64,000 nt of DNA from Chryseobacterium indologenes (GCF_018362995.1 NZ_CP074372.1:4216001-4280000), one strand, 5' to 3'; positions 31,120 through 40,325 are shown, numbered from the stretch's first letter. Notes: generated by a model not told the origin, from the sequence alone. Made by a program: numbers and translations.

Positions 31120-31232
31120 AATCAGAAGCCGGAAGTGGGACGTTGAAAGATATCTTTGTATTATAATTTTCTATAGAGTCGGGAGAATCTCAGACTTGCC
31201 ATCTTTCTTCTTCCCACTTCCAGCTTCTTTAT
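31120..31232. repeat. AGAAGCCGGAAGTGGGA palindromic repeat between Y RNA units
   Basis: AGAAGCCGGAAGTGGGA near 31123 is mirrored by TCCCACTTCCAGCTTCT ending near 31229. Related GGAAG-rich palindromes occur at 15.32 and 19.44 kb. It separates unit 8 from the otherwise contiguous units 3-7. Confidence 0.6.
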
Positions 31233-31239
31233 AGTACTA

Positions 31240-31377
31240 TTATGAAGTGTCGTTAGGAAAAAATTCATCGTAACACAATTAAGGGAGGAATAGCGAAGCC
31301 GGTCATTCCGGCAAGGTTATCCGGTTCGACTCCGGCCAACGTACAGCCCTGTTTTTTCCTTATCATTACCTTTATAA
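31240..31377 (+). ncRNA. Y RNA-like unit 8, variant interior
   Basis: Outer stem TTATGAAG (31240)/CTTTATAA (31370) and a perfect 9-bp inner stem AGGAAAAAA (31255)/TTTTTTCCT (31352), with TGTCGTT in the internal loop. The interior has a GCCGG-TCATT-CCGGC hairpin and a T-arm TCCGG-TTCGACT-CCGGC, but no acceptor hairpin following it, so it differs from units 3-7. Confidence 0.7.
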
Positions 31378-31389
31378 AATGCCGGTAAA

Positions 31390-31725
31390 TTATTTGCCGG
31401 CACTTTTCATTGTGTCAAGCTCTTCTTCAAACATGAGTTTCCATTTTGAAAGAGTAGTTCTGCTTATTTTATATTTTCTGGACATATAGCTTGTAGAGTG
31501 ACCATGCTTTTTCTGATACTGAAGCAGCTTTAGCATAGTCTGCCTGTCATAGGTTTTGAGTTTTTGATTTTCTCTGGACTGCTTGAACAGCTTTTCATTG
31601 AACTTCAGAACATCCTCACTGGTATTAAGTTTTTCAAGAAGTTCTTTGATTTTCGGATCTTTTAGCTTTTCCGGATATTCCATCTTTAGCATATCCTGAT
31701 AAATTTTTTTGTAATTGGGGCGCAT
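31390..31725 (-). CDS. helix-turn-helix protein, transposase-like
   Basis: The 111-aa protein ends with an HTH of the transposase/HTH_23 type: YQKKHGHSTSYMSRKYKISRTTLSKWKLMFEEEL. It pairs with the gene 11 bases upstream on the same strand, which has a similar HTH. Such two-gene HTH pairs recur in Chryseobacterium; whether they are regulators or remnants of insertion elements is unclear. No terminal inverted repeats were seen. Confidence 0.6.
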   Translation of the reverse strand: MRPNYKKIYQDMLKMEYPEKLKDPKIKELLEKLNTSEDVLKFNEKLFKQSRENQKLKTYDRQTMLKLLQYQKKHGHSTSYMSRKYKISRTTLSKWKLMFEEELDTMKSAGK

Positions 31726-31736
31726 GTCTTATCTGT

Positions 31737-32165
31737 TTATCCGTTTACATTATCGCTCTTCTGAAGCCATCTGTGAAGGGTACTTTTTGGAATAGAATAT
31801 TCTTTAATGACTTCACTTTGGGTCATTTCACCGGAAAGAATTCTCTTCATAATAAAATCTTTGATTTCCTGAGTGTAAATGTTTTTCCTGAAATAAGGCG
31901 TTTTTTCAGATTTCTGCTGGTTTTTGTTGATGGCAGAAGGAGGTGCATATAAAATTAAATGTGAGCTGTAAAGTCTGAAAAAATCATATTCCAATAATTT
32001 GCTCCATCTTAAAAGAAGATCTGTATCCATCGATTTGCTGTCATACATTACCTCGATTGCTCCTTCATCTTTGCTTAAAAATTTGCATATCCTTTCTATT
32101 GTTATTTCATTTTCATCTACCCTTTCCTTAATAAATTTCCCAATATGGATTTCTTTATATAACAT
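31737..32165 (-). CDS. helix-turn-helix protein, first of a pair
   Basis: The 142-aa protein has an N-terminal domain with a characteristic WSKLLEYDFFRLYSSHLILYAPPS segment and a C-terminal HTH EMTQSEVIKEYSIPKSTLHRWLQKSD resembling transposase DNA-binding domains. It is co-directional with the downstream HTH gene (11-base gap). It sits next to the Y RNA array on the opposite strand and could be its regulator or simply a mobile remnant. Confidence 0.6.
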   Translation of the reverse strand: MLYKEIHIGKFIKERVDENEITIERICKFLSKDEGAIEVMYDSKSMDTDLLLRWSKLLEYDFFRLYSSHLILYAPPSAINKNQQKSEKTPYFRKNIYTQEIKDFIMKRILSGEMTQSEVIKEYSIPKSTLHRWLQKSDNVNG

Positions 32166-32760
32166 TTTTATTGAATATTATTCTTTTGTTTAAACTTATG
32201 TATCAAAAAAACGAAAATAGAATCCATATATTATCTTATGTGCTAGGAAATAACTCACTTCAATTTGAAATTGATAAGAAATAGAAATTATGATGTAAGA
32301 ATGTTAAATTGTGTTTAATAAGACGAGGAGTCTTAAAAAACAGATAGTAATTTACCAAATATCATAAAAAAACAGGTGGGTAGGAGTCACCTTAATGTAT
32401 TTGGGATATATTCTTTATTTTCAATGGTTTCTTCTTCTTCTCTTTCAAACTTCTCTTCCTGCCATTTGTGTAAATAATATATGACCTATTAAGGTTTTTA
32501 TGCAATTCTATGAGTTGAAGCTGTAGATAGATTGATATACAGCTTTTTACGCGTTGAATTTTTTAATTAGTACCAAATAATTGCTTATTCGCTTTCAAAT
32601 GTAAACAAAAATAAGAAGTAAAAAGAGATAGAAATGTAAAAATCATACTTTATCTATTTATTTTAATTAAAATTAACATATTATAACAGTTAATGTGTGA
32701 ATTGCTTACAGGTGATGGGCTTCCTCATAGAAAAATGATAAAAAGAAAAATTGTATTCCA
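32166..32760. other. 600-base gap, no gene found
   Basis: An AT-rich stretch between divergent genes. I see no convincing ORF, RNA or repeat, apart from a -7 box TACATTTG at 32761-32768 just before the SulP start codon. Confidence 0.4.
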
Positions 32761-32775
32761 TACATTTGCAAATCA

Positions 32776-34314
32776 ATGAAAAATACTATAAGCTTATTCG
32801 ATTTTTCGAAGAAAATAAATTATAAAAATGAACTGCTGGCCGGTTTTACGGTAGCGATGACTATGATCCCTGAATCTCTTTCATTTGCTATCCTTGCCGG
32901 TTTGTCTCCTCTTACAGGGCTTTATGCGGCTTTTATGATGGGATTGGTAACCTCCGTTCTGGGAGGACGTCCGGGAATGGTTTCCGGTGGAGCTGGTGCA
33001 ACCATCGTTGTATTGATTGCTCTGATACAATCTCATGGCGTAGAATATCTTTTTGCTACTGTAGCACTGGCCGGAATACTTCAAATGCTGGTAGGAATCT
33101 TTAAACTGGGAAAATTTGTGAGATTGATTCCGCAACCGGTTATGTACGGATTCCTGAACGGATTGGCCATTATTATCTTTATGGCACAGGTAGAGCAGTT
33201 TAAAATTACAGACAGCAGCGGAGCCGTAAGCTGGCTGCAGGGAATGTCTTTGTATATAATGGCTGGTTTAACTGCCCTGACGATTGCCGTAGTCTACTTT
33301 TTTCCAAAAATAACGAAAACAGTTCCTGCCTCGCTCGTGGCGATCATCATTGTCTTTGCTGTAGTTCTTGGGTTTAATATTCCAACCAAAACAGTAGCAG
33401 ATATTGCTCATATCAGTGGAAATCTTCCAGGTTTTCATATTCCGAAAATCCCTTTTTCACTGGAAACTCTAGAGATTATTTTTCCATATGCCTTAATTAT
33501 GGCTGGAGTAGGCCTTATTGAATCTCTTCTGACATTATCCATGGTGGATGAAATCACCAATACAAAAGGAAGCGCCAATAAAGAATCTGTAGCTCAGGGG
33601 TTAGCCAATATTACCAACGGTTTCTTTGGGGGAATGGGAGGCTGTGCAATGGTAGCGCAGACACTGGTGAATCTTAATGCAGGTTCCAGAGCAAGATTAT
33701 CAGGAATAATAGCATCACTTCTTATTTTAATAATCATTTTGTGTGGAGCACCTGTCATTGAGAAAATTCCTATGGCTGCTTTAGTAGGAGTAATGATGAT
33801 GGTGGCAATCAGTACTTTTCAATGGGTGTCTATCAGGATTGTTAATAAAATGCCGAAATCAGATATCTTCGTAGGAATTACTGTAGCATTGATTACTGTA
33901 ATTTTACATAACCTGGCCTTGGCGGTGTTAGTTGGAGTTATCATCTCGGCGTTGGTTTTTGCATGGGATAATGCCAAAAGAATACGGGCAAGAAAGTATG
34001 TAGATGAAAACGGAGTGAAGTATTACGAAATATACGGACCGTTGTTTTTCGGTTCTGTAACAGCATTTACAGATAAGTTTGATCCAATGAATGATCCCGA
34101 TCAAGTGGTTGTGGATTTTAAAGAAAGCCGTATTGTGGATATGAGTGCGATAGAAGCTTTAGGTAAGTTATCTAAGCGTTATAAAGAACAAAATAAAATA
34201 GTACACTTACGACATCTCAGTGAAGACTGTAGAAAAATATTGAAAAATGCAGAAGCTGTAGTAGAAGTTAATATCCAGGAAGATCCTACTTATAAAGTGA
34301 TGCCGGAAAAATAA
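32776..34314 (+). CDS. SulP family inorganic anion transporter
   Basis: The 512-aa inner-membrane protein has about 10-12 hydrophobic helices, starting with AGFTVAMTMIPESLSFAILAGLSPLTGLYAAF, the SulP signature. It ends with a cytosolic STAS domain (about 415-510; VVVDFKESRIVDMSAIEALGKLSKRY). SulP proteins carry sulfate, bicarbonate or related anions. The ion cannot be inferred. The ATG follows the TACATTTG box by 7 bases, so the mRNA is probably leaderless. Confidence 0.92.
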   Translation: MKNTISLFDFSKKINYKNELLAGFTVAMTMIPESLSFAILAGLSPLTGLYAAFMMGLVTSVLGGRPGMVSGGAGATIVVLIALIQSHGVEYLFATVALAGILQMLVGIFKLGKFVRLIPQPVMYGFLNGLAIIIFMAQVEQFKITDSSGAVSWLQGMSLYIMAGLTALTIAVVYFFPKITKTVPASLVAIIIVFAVVLGFNIPTKTVADIAHISGNLPGFHIPKIPFSLETLEIIFPYALIMAGVGLIESLLTLSMVDEITNTKGSANKESVAQGLANITNGFFGGMGGCAMVAQTLVNLNAGSRARLSGIIASLLILIIILCGAPVIEKIPMAALVGVMMMVAISTFQWVSIRIVNKMPKSDIFVGITVALITVILHNLALAVLVGVIISALVFAWDNAKRIRARKYVDENGVKYYEIYGPLFFGSVTAFTDKFDPMNDPDQVVVDFKESRIVDMSAIEALGKLSKRYKEQNKIVHLRHLSEDCRKILKNAEAVVEVNIQEDPTYKVMPEK

Positions 34315-34367
34315 AGAAATTAAAATTGAATTTGTATCAATTATAAGTATAAACCTCAATAACAAGA

Positions 34368-34399
34368 CAAGGACTGTAAGAAAAAATCTACAGTCCTTG
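34368..34399. terminator. convergent terminator between SulP and EF-G genes
   Basis: CAAGGACTGTA (34368-34378) pairs with TACAGTCCTTG (34389-34399), an 11-bp perfect stem. Confidence 0.85.
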
Positions 34400-34404
34400 C
34401 TTGT

Positions 34405-36471
34405 TTAGGTGATTAATGTATTTGCAATAAAATCAGGCACTAAAGCATAGTGCGACAATTTCATGCTGATGGAAGCTCTTCCGCTTGTCAGAGTTCTCAG
34501 ATCAGAAATATATCCGAAAGTTGAAGCTAACGGAACTTCCGCTGCAAAAATCTTTCTTCCTGACCTTTCATCAATAGAAGTGATGATTCCCCTTCTTCTG
34601 TTGATATCTGCAGTAACAGCACCAGTATATTCTTCAATACTTTGAATCTCCACCTGCATGACAGGTTCCATAAGTTTGGGACTGCAACCTTTGGCCGCAG
34701 CTTTGAATCCTTCTCTTGCTGCAATCTCAAAATCAAGCGCCGCAGAATCCTGAGCGTGGAAAGAACCGTCCAGAAGAGTAACCTTCATGTTTTCCAGAGG
34801 ATATCCTTTTAAAGGTCCGTTTTCCATAGCTTCTCTGAATCCCTTTTCAACAGATGGAATAAATTCAGTGGGGATAACTCCTCCTTTGATCATATTGATA
34901 AATTCCAATCCATGTTCATTATCATTTCCTGGCCCGATCTCAAAACTGATATCAGCGAACTGCCCGCTTCCTCCGTTCTGTTTGGAAAGTTTCTCTCTAT
35001 GAACTTTGGTTGCTGTTAAAATCTCACGGTAAGAAACTTTAGGTTTTCCCTGATTGACTTCAATACCATGATTCAGGCGGATTTTTTCCAAAGTAACCTC
35101 AAGATGAAGCTCTCCCAGTCCACTCAATAAAGTTTCTCCGGTCTGTTGATCCCTTTCAACCACCAAAGAAGGATCTTCTTCCTGGATTTTTGCCAGTACC
35201 AAACCGAAAGATTTCTCATCACCATTGGTTTTCGGCTCAATAGCCACCCTGATAACAGGAGTAGGAATCGTAATCGATTCCAGTAATATCGGCTTGTCGG
35301 AAGAAGATAAAGAATCTCCGGTTTTGGCATCCTTTATTCCTGTCAAAGCAACAATATCTCCCGCTTTAGCTTCTTCCAGTGATAACGTTTTGTCAGACTG
35401 CATTTGTAAAATCCTGGAAATCCTGAAGCTTTCACCCGTTCTTACATTCAGTAAAGTATCTCCGGATTTAATTTTTCCGGAATATACACGGAGCATAGCC
35501 AGTCTTCCCATATGCTTGTCAATCATAACTTTGAAGACAAGTCCTGAAAAAGAAACAGTTTCATTCCTTTCCAGTGTTATCGTTTCTTCTGTATGAGGAT
35601 CTCTTCCCTGCAGGTCAGCAAGCTGATCAGGTGCCGGAAGATATGTTACAACCGCATCTAGAAGAGGCTGGATTCCCTTATTCTTAAAGGCAGAACCACA
35701 TAGAACGGGAACGGCAGATCCTGTTCTGCAGACTCTTTGTATAGCTTCTGTAAGCATTTCAACAGTGACTGTATGTTCAGTATCCATGAAGATTTCAAAA
35801 AACGTCTCATCATATTCTGCCAGCGTTTCCAGTAATTTGATTCTGTATTCATCAGCTTCAGGCTGAGAAGTGGCTGGAATTTCCTTCTCTGCAATAGTTT
35901 CTCCGTTTTCATCGGTCCAGTATAAGGCTTTCATTTTGACAAGATCAATGACACCTTCAAAATGACTTTCAGCTCCAATCGGGATCTGAAGGGCCAGGGG
36001 AACAGCACTTAGCTTGCTTCTTATCTCATGAAGAACAGCAAAGAAATCTGCACCAATTCTGTCCATTTTGTTGATGAAACAAATCTTGGAGGTTCCATGT
36101 TTTTCTGCCTGGAACCAAACATTTTCAGTTTGCGGCTGAACGCCTGATGAAGCACAGAAAACTGCGACTACACTGTCCAGAACCCTTAGAGAGCGCTCTA
36201 CTTCTACTGCAAAATCAATGTGCCCCGGAGTATCAATAATGTTGATATTATAAACATTATCATCTTTTTTCCATTGTGTTGAAACCGCAGCGGATGAAAT
36301 GGTAATCCCTCTGTTTCTTTCCTGTATGTCTTTATCCATGGTGGTATTTCCGTCATCTACATTACCTATTTTATGAATAAGTCCTGTGTAATACAGAAGT
36401 CTTTCGGATAATGTTGTTTTTCCTGCATCTACATGTGCTATAATCCCTATATTTCGTGTGTTGTATTTCAT
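34405..36471 (-). CDS. fusA: elongation factor G (probably a second EF-G)
   Basis: The 688-aa ribosomal translocase GTPase has G1 AHVDAGKT (residues 12-19), G3 DTPGHIDF, G4 NKMD, domain II, and domain IV/V to the end. Start ATG 36471 gives the family-typical MKYNTRNIGIIAHVDAGKTT; an in-frame extension to 36591 would add 40 non-homologous residues. It is not next to rpsL/rpsG/tuf genes, unlike housekeeping fusA, so it may be an EF-G paralogue. A leader peptide and terminator upstream suggest attenuation control. Confidence 0.9.
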   Translation of the reverse strand: MKYNTRNIGIIAHVDAGKTTLSERLLYYTGLIHKIGNVDDGNTTMDKDIQERNRGITISSAAVSTQWKKDDNVYNINIIDTPGHIDFAVEVERSLRVLDSVVAVFCASSGVQPQTENVWFQAEKHGTSKICFINKMDRIGADFFAVLHEIRSKLSAVPLALQIPIGAESHFEGVIDLVKMKALYWTDENGETIAEKEIPATSQPEADEYRIKLLETLAEYDETFFEIFMDTEHTVTVEMLTEAIQRVCRTGSAVPVLCGSAFKNKGIQPLLDAVVTYLPAPDQLADLQGRDPHTEETITLERNETVSFSGLVFKVMIDKHMGRLAMLRVYSGKIKSGDTLLNVRTGESFRISRILQMQSDKTLSLEEAKAGDIVALTGIKDAKTGDSLSSSDKPILLESITIPTPVIRVAIEPKTNGDEKSFGLVLAKIQEEDPSLVVERDQQTGETLLSGLGELHLEVTLEKIRLNHGIEVNQGKPKVSYREILTATKVHREKLSKQNGGSGQFADISFEIGPGNDNEHGLEFINMIKGGVIPTEFIPSVEKGFREAMENGPLKGYPLENMKVTLLDGSFHAQDSAALDFEIAAREGFKAAAKGCSPKLMEPVMQVEIQSIEEYTGAVTADINRRRGIITSIDERSGRKIFAAEVPLASTFGYISDLRTLTSGRASISMKLSHYALVPDFIANTLIT

Positions 36472-36662
36472 TTTGTTTGATTTAAATTGTTGATTTTTAG
36501 ATCTGTATTTGGAAAAGATTCTGAAAAAAATGAACACAAAATAAGCTCCGATCTCATAGGCCGGTAAAAACATTTTTGTATTTTGTATCAAAGTGAAATT
36601 TTCAGAGATCTTAACAAATAACAGAAGTTGTTTGAATTGTTAAAGTCTGAAATTAGGGCAGC

Positions 36663-36692
36663 AAAAAAGACCTATCCGAATAGACAGGTCTT
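36663..36692 (-). terminator. intrinsic terminator in the EF-G leader
   Basis: Read on the minus strand, AAGACCT and AGGTCTT form a stem followed by six Ts (36663-36668). It lies 190 bases before the EF-G start and 34 bases after the leader ORF stop, so it would end transcription before the gene unless relieved. Confidence 0.75.
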
Positions 36693-36725
36693 CAATATAT
36701 TTTTGGGTATAAAAGATCTATAGAA

Positions 36726-36812
36726 CTATTCAGATAAATATTCAGTGCTGCCAAAGAACACAGCTCTGACAGGATTACTTAAGTTTATAATATTTATCAT
36801 TTTTGTTGACAT
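36726..36812 (-). CDS. leader peptide of the EF-G gene, 28 aa
   Basis: The minus-strand ORF starts MSTKMINIINLSNPVRAVFF and ends at TAG just before the terminator. CTGAATAG at its very end (plus 36726-36733) is complementary over 8 bases to CTATTCGG in the terminator hairpin (plus 36676-36683), giving an alternative fold. A possible promoter box (TAATTTCG-like) lies upstream. The role as attenuation leader is inferred. Confidence 0.5.
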   Translation of the reverse strand: MSTKMINIINLSNPVRAVFFGSTEYLSE

Positions 36813-37098
36813 TGTTGATTGTTAATCGGTTGCGAAATTATAATTTTTTTTTGATTTTCAAAGAATTTTTGAAAATATTTTTTCGTGAACGGATATTAAA
36901 CACTTTTTTAATCATCTTCTGAGAATCTTTCAAATCCATAGAATTTCATAAAAATATCTTAAAACAGATAATGAACGTAATGCTTTTATGATAAATATTT
37001 TATCTTTGGGAAGAATAGTATGGTAAACACTTTTTGATGATTAAAAAATTTTAAATCTTTTTCAAGAAGCTAAATAAAAACTTTTAACTTAAAACCTA

Positions 37099-37767
37099 TT
37101 GAAAACAGATATCGACATCCATAACCACTGTCATTTTTCCTTTGACCTGTGGCTCACTTTAATCAAATCTCATCCTGAATTTAAAGCAAAAAGAGTTGAG
37201 CTGTTCTCCTCATTTTTTAACGTAGATAAACCGATAGATGAAGTTGCGAAAACTGTAAAATATTACGATGATCTTTGCAATACCATTAATGAAGTCACGG
37301 GAGGAAATATAGACACTTTTGAAATTTATCTGATGATTCTTGGTTCTCTGGGCATGGATATAAAGCAATTGAATAAGGAAAAACTCAATGAGTTTTACGG
37401 AAAAAGTGAAGATTTATTTCTGGAATACAGGCCGGTTGTGATTTTTGAGAATATCCATGATTTTTTTGAAGATATTAAAAATCAGGGAAAGACCATTAAT
37501 ATTCTGAGCAATACAGGATTTATCAAAGGAACAACCATGAGAAAATTTCTGATCCACGAAAACCTGGATCAGTATATAGATTTCCACATTTATTCTGATG
37601 AAATCAACTGTTCCAAACCGAACCCGCTTATTTTTCAGGAAGTGAAAAATAAGATCAAAGATCAGGATTTGCCAATGCATCAGATTCTGCATATCGGAGA
37701 CAATCCGTTTGCAGATTATGAAGGGGCAAAAAACTTCGGCTTCAGTGCACATTTACTTAAACACTAA
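37099..37767 (+). CDS. HAD family hydrolase of the Ter cluster
   Basis: The 222-aa HAD-fold protein starts at TTG 37099. Motif I is degenerate (HCHFSFDLWLTLI with FDLWLT), motif II is NILSNTGFIKGT, and the C-terminal region holds SKPNPLIF (lysine) and HIGDNPFADYEGA (GDNxxxD). It probably acts as a phosphatase on a small metabolite. HAD and PRTase genes commonly accompany TerD/TerC genes. It opens a seven-gene run with gaps of only a few bases at first. Confidence 0.8.
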   Translation: MKTDIDIHNHCHFSFDLWLTLIKSHPEFKAKRVELFSSFFNVDKPIDEVAKTVKYYDDLCNTINEVTGGNIDTFEIYLMILGSLGMDIKQLNKEKLNEFYGKSEDLFLEYRPVVIFENIHDFFEDIKNQGKTINILSNTGFIKGTTMRKFLIHENLDQYIDFHIYSDEINCSKPNPLIFQEVKNKIKDQDLPMHQILHIGDNPFADYEGAKNFGFSAHLLKH

Positions 37768-37775
37768 AAATAAAC

Positions 37776-38600
37776 ATGAATAAAAGATACAGCTTACACC
37801 ACATTCATTCGGCAGATGAGTTTACTTTTTCACCTGCGGAATACAGCTATTTCAAGTATGGCGATAAGTCGTATGCTGAAAAATTTGCAAGAGAATTATT
37901 CGACGGATTTATTTCCGAAAACGAAGCACTTTTAGATACTGATAAAGAAATTATTGTACTTCCAAGCCCTTATATGGCGATTCCTACGGCTTCTAATTTC
38001 TTATGTTTTTTCTTTAAAAAACATCTGGATTTTTATCTGTTTCAAAAAGGGAAAAAGTCAAGTGTTTTATCAAAAATCAACCGTAATCATACTTATATCA
38101 CAGATTATGGTAACCTCAATTTTGAAGACCGCAAAAATCTGATTGCGAATGATACTTATTATATCGATAAAGATTTTTTGAGAAGAAAACTTTGTATTTT
38201 TATAGACGATATAAAAATTACGGGAAGTCATGAATACACAGTCAACAGAATCCTGGACGAATATAGCGTAGAGGCAGACTTTATGTTCCTGTATTATGCT
38301 GAACTGATGAATTTTGACCTTGATCCTAAAATTGAAAACTTTTTCAACTATTACGCAGTAAAAAATGTAAAACATGTTGCAGAAGTGATGAATAAAGAGA
38401 GTTTTGAGTTCAACACAAGGATTGTAAAATATATTTTAGGCCTGGAATCAAGTAATTTTGACTATCTTACGTCTAAAGTAAAAAGAGAGCAGATGGATTT
38501 GCTTTTAGAGCTGGCCATCAGCAACAATTATCATTTAATAAAAGAATACGAAAATAACATCAATACTTTAACACAAACGGAATTATATTATGGCTATTAA
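37776..38600 (+). CDS. phosphoribosyltransferase-like protein of the Ter cluster
   Basis: The 274-aa protein carries a PRPP-binding-like loop KLCIFIDDIKITGSHEYTVNRIL (about residues 140-162), typical of PRTases linked to Ter systems. The N-terminal part includes IVLPSPYMAIPTASNFL. These enzymes are thought to make a nucleoside-like metabolite in Ter-dependent stress responses. It lies 8 bases after the HAD gene and overlaps terD by 11 bases. Confidence 0.75.
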   Translation: MNKRYSLHHIHSADEFTFSPAEYSYFKYGDKSYAEKFARELFDGFISENEALLDTDKEIIVLPSPYMAIPTASNFLCFFFKKHLDFYLFQKGKKSSVLSKINRNHTYITDYGNLNFEDRKNLIANDTYYIDKDFLRRKLCIFIDDIKITGSHEYTVNRILDEYSVEADFMFLYYAELMNFDLDPKIENFFNYYAVKNVKHVAEVMNKESFEFNTRIVKYILGLESSNFDYLTSKVKREQMDLLLELAISNNYHLIKEYENNINTLTQTELYYGY

Positions 38601-39147
38601 CTTACAAAAAGGACAAAGAGAAAATATTAACGCACCTAAATTTACTGTAGGCTTAGGATGGGATATCAATAATACTTCTACAGGAACAGGATTTGACCTT
38701 GATGCCTCTTTGTTTTTGCTTGGGGACGATAAAAAATTAGTTTCAGATAATCACTTTATTTTCTATAACAACCTTGAGTCTCCGGACAAATCTGTAATCC
38801 ACACAGGGGATAACCTTACGGGTGAAGGAGCAGGAGATGATGAGCAGATCAAAATTGATCTTACCAAAATTGATGATGCAATAAAAGAAATTACAGTAGT
38901 GGTAACCATTCACGAAGCAGATTCAAGAAAACAAAACTTTGGACAGGTAAGAAATTCTTTCATTAGAATTTTCAATACAGATACGAATGAAGAGATCTTA
39001 AAATATGAATTAGACGAAGATTTCTCAATCGAAACCGCAGTAGAATTCGGAAGAATCTACAACAGAAACGGAGAATGGAAATTTGAGGCTGTAGGGGCAG
39101 GACAGAGAGAAGGCCTTGAGAAATTTGTATCAATTTATCAGAAGTAA
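38590..39147 (+). CDS. terD: TerD family protein
   Basis: The 185-aa protein has the TerD fold: MAINLQKGQRENI start, VGLGWDINNTSTGTGFDLDAS calcium-binding loop, FYNN, and HTGDNLTGEGAGDDEQI. TerD proteins bind calcium and act in tellurite, phage and stress resistance, likely near the membrane. It is intact and of normal length. First of two TerD paralogues in the cluster. Confidence 0.93.
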   Translation: MAINLQKGQRENINAPKFTVGLGWDINNTSTGTGFDLDASLFLLGDDKKLVSDNHFIFYNNLESPDKSVIHTGDNLTGEGAGDDEQIKIDLTKIDDAIKEITVVVTIHEADSRKQNFGQVRNSFIRIFNTDTNEEILKYELDEDFSIETAVEFGRIYNRNGEWKFEAVGAGQREGLEKFVSIYQK

Positions 39148-39149
39148 TT

Positions 39150-40325
39150 ATGGACAATCAGGAAAATCAACCCATAGATCCACTAGGATCAATAGAACCT
39201 CTTAAAACCTTTGAACCTACTCCAATGGTTCCTCCAACTCCGGCTCAGCCTGTTCAGAACGCAGCTCCGGCAGTTCTTGTGGACAGAGAGGGAAATGTAA
39301 ATCTGACACAACTGCAGTCAGAAGAACGTCAGAAATATGAAGTTCTTGCGAACTCTATTGATGAAGCCAATCCGGGGTCTATTGTGAACTTTGGAGCGGA
39401 ACTTCAGAAAACTCTAACCAATCAGAGTGACAGCTTTTTAGGGAATGTAAGAAGATCAAATTCAGGAGAAGTAGGAGGGCTTATCAATGACCTTTTGGTA
39501 GAGCTGAACTATGTAGATGTAGAAGAGCTTAACGGGAACAAAGTGAAAAGCTTCCTGAGCAAATTGCCATTTATGAAGAAGGTAATGACCCAGGTAGAGA
39601 ATTTATTTGCAAAATACGATAAGATCATCAACAATATTGAACAGATCTCGTACAAAGTAAATGCAGGAATTATCACTTCTACAAAAGATAACGCTGTACT
39701 TCAGACTATTTTTGAAAGCAACGTAAATTCTATCAAGCAGATTGAAGAACTTGTGATTGCCGGAAATATAAGAATGGAAAGAGCGGCAGTAGAGCTTGCT
39801 CAAATGGAGGCAGCTCCTCAGAATTTTCAGGATTATCAGATTGCGGATAAAAGAGATTTCATTGCAAGATTAGACAGAAGAATGGCTGATCTTAAAGTGG
39901 TACGTGTGATTATGATGCAGTCACTTCCACAAATCAGACTGGTACAGAATAACAACGTTTCTATTGCTGAAAAAGCTCAAACGATTCTTACCACGACACT
40001 TCCTGTATGGAAAAATCAGCTTTCATTGGCTGTAGCAATGTACAGACAGCAGCAGAATATTGAAATCCAGCAGAAAGTATCTTCTACTACAGAAGAAATC
40101 TTAAGAAAGAATGCAGAACGTCTTGGCCAGAACTCAATAAATGTTGCCAGAGCAAACGAGCAGACGATTGTATCTGTGGAAACATTGAAAGAAACAACAT
40201 CAATGCTGATCAATACATTGAATGAGGTGAAACAAATCCAGAAACAGGGAGCAGATAACAGAAGAAAACTGGATCAGGATCTTCAGACATTGGAGCATGA
40301 ACTAAAAGCGAATGTCAGAGGTTAA
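39150..40325 (+). CDS. telA: toxic anion resistance protein (TelA/KlaA family)
   Basis: The 391-aa protein has a proline-rich N-terminus (about 1-45) and a long helical, coiled-coil-rich TelA domain, with LPFMKKVMTQVENLFAKYDKI and SVETLKETTSMLINTLNEVKQIQ. TelA-type proteins accompany TerD/TerC in tellurite resistance. It starts 2 bases after the terD stop, so the two are coupled. Confidence 0.9.
   Translation: MDNQENQPIDPLGSIEPLKTFEPTPMVPPTPAQPVQNAAPAVLVDREGNVNLTQLQSEERQKYEVLANSIDEANPGSIVNFGAELQKTLTNQSDSFLGNVRRSNSGEVGGLINDLLVELNYVDVEELNGNKVKSFLSKLPFMKKVMTQVENLFAKYDKIINNIEQISYKVNAGIITSTKDNAVLQTIFESNVNSIKQIEELVIAGNIRMERAAVELAQMEAAPQNFQDYQIADKRDFIARLDRRMADLKVVRVIMMQSLPQIRLVQNNNVSIAEKAQTILTTTLPVWKNQLSLAVAMYRQQQNIEIQQKVSSTTEEILRKNAERLGQNSINVARANEQTIVSVETLKETTSMLINTLNEVKQIQKQGADNRRKLDQDLQTLEHELKANVRG

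Noticed and set aside
31390..32165. Complete insertion sequence
   Set aside because: Only DNA-binding-type domains are present; no DDE catalytic domain or terminal inverted repeats were found.
34405..36591. Longer EF-G start at 36591
   Set aside because: The extra 40 residues are hydrophobic and unrelated to the family; MKYNTRNIGIIAHVDAGKT at 36471 is the normal start.
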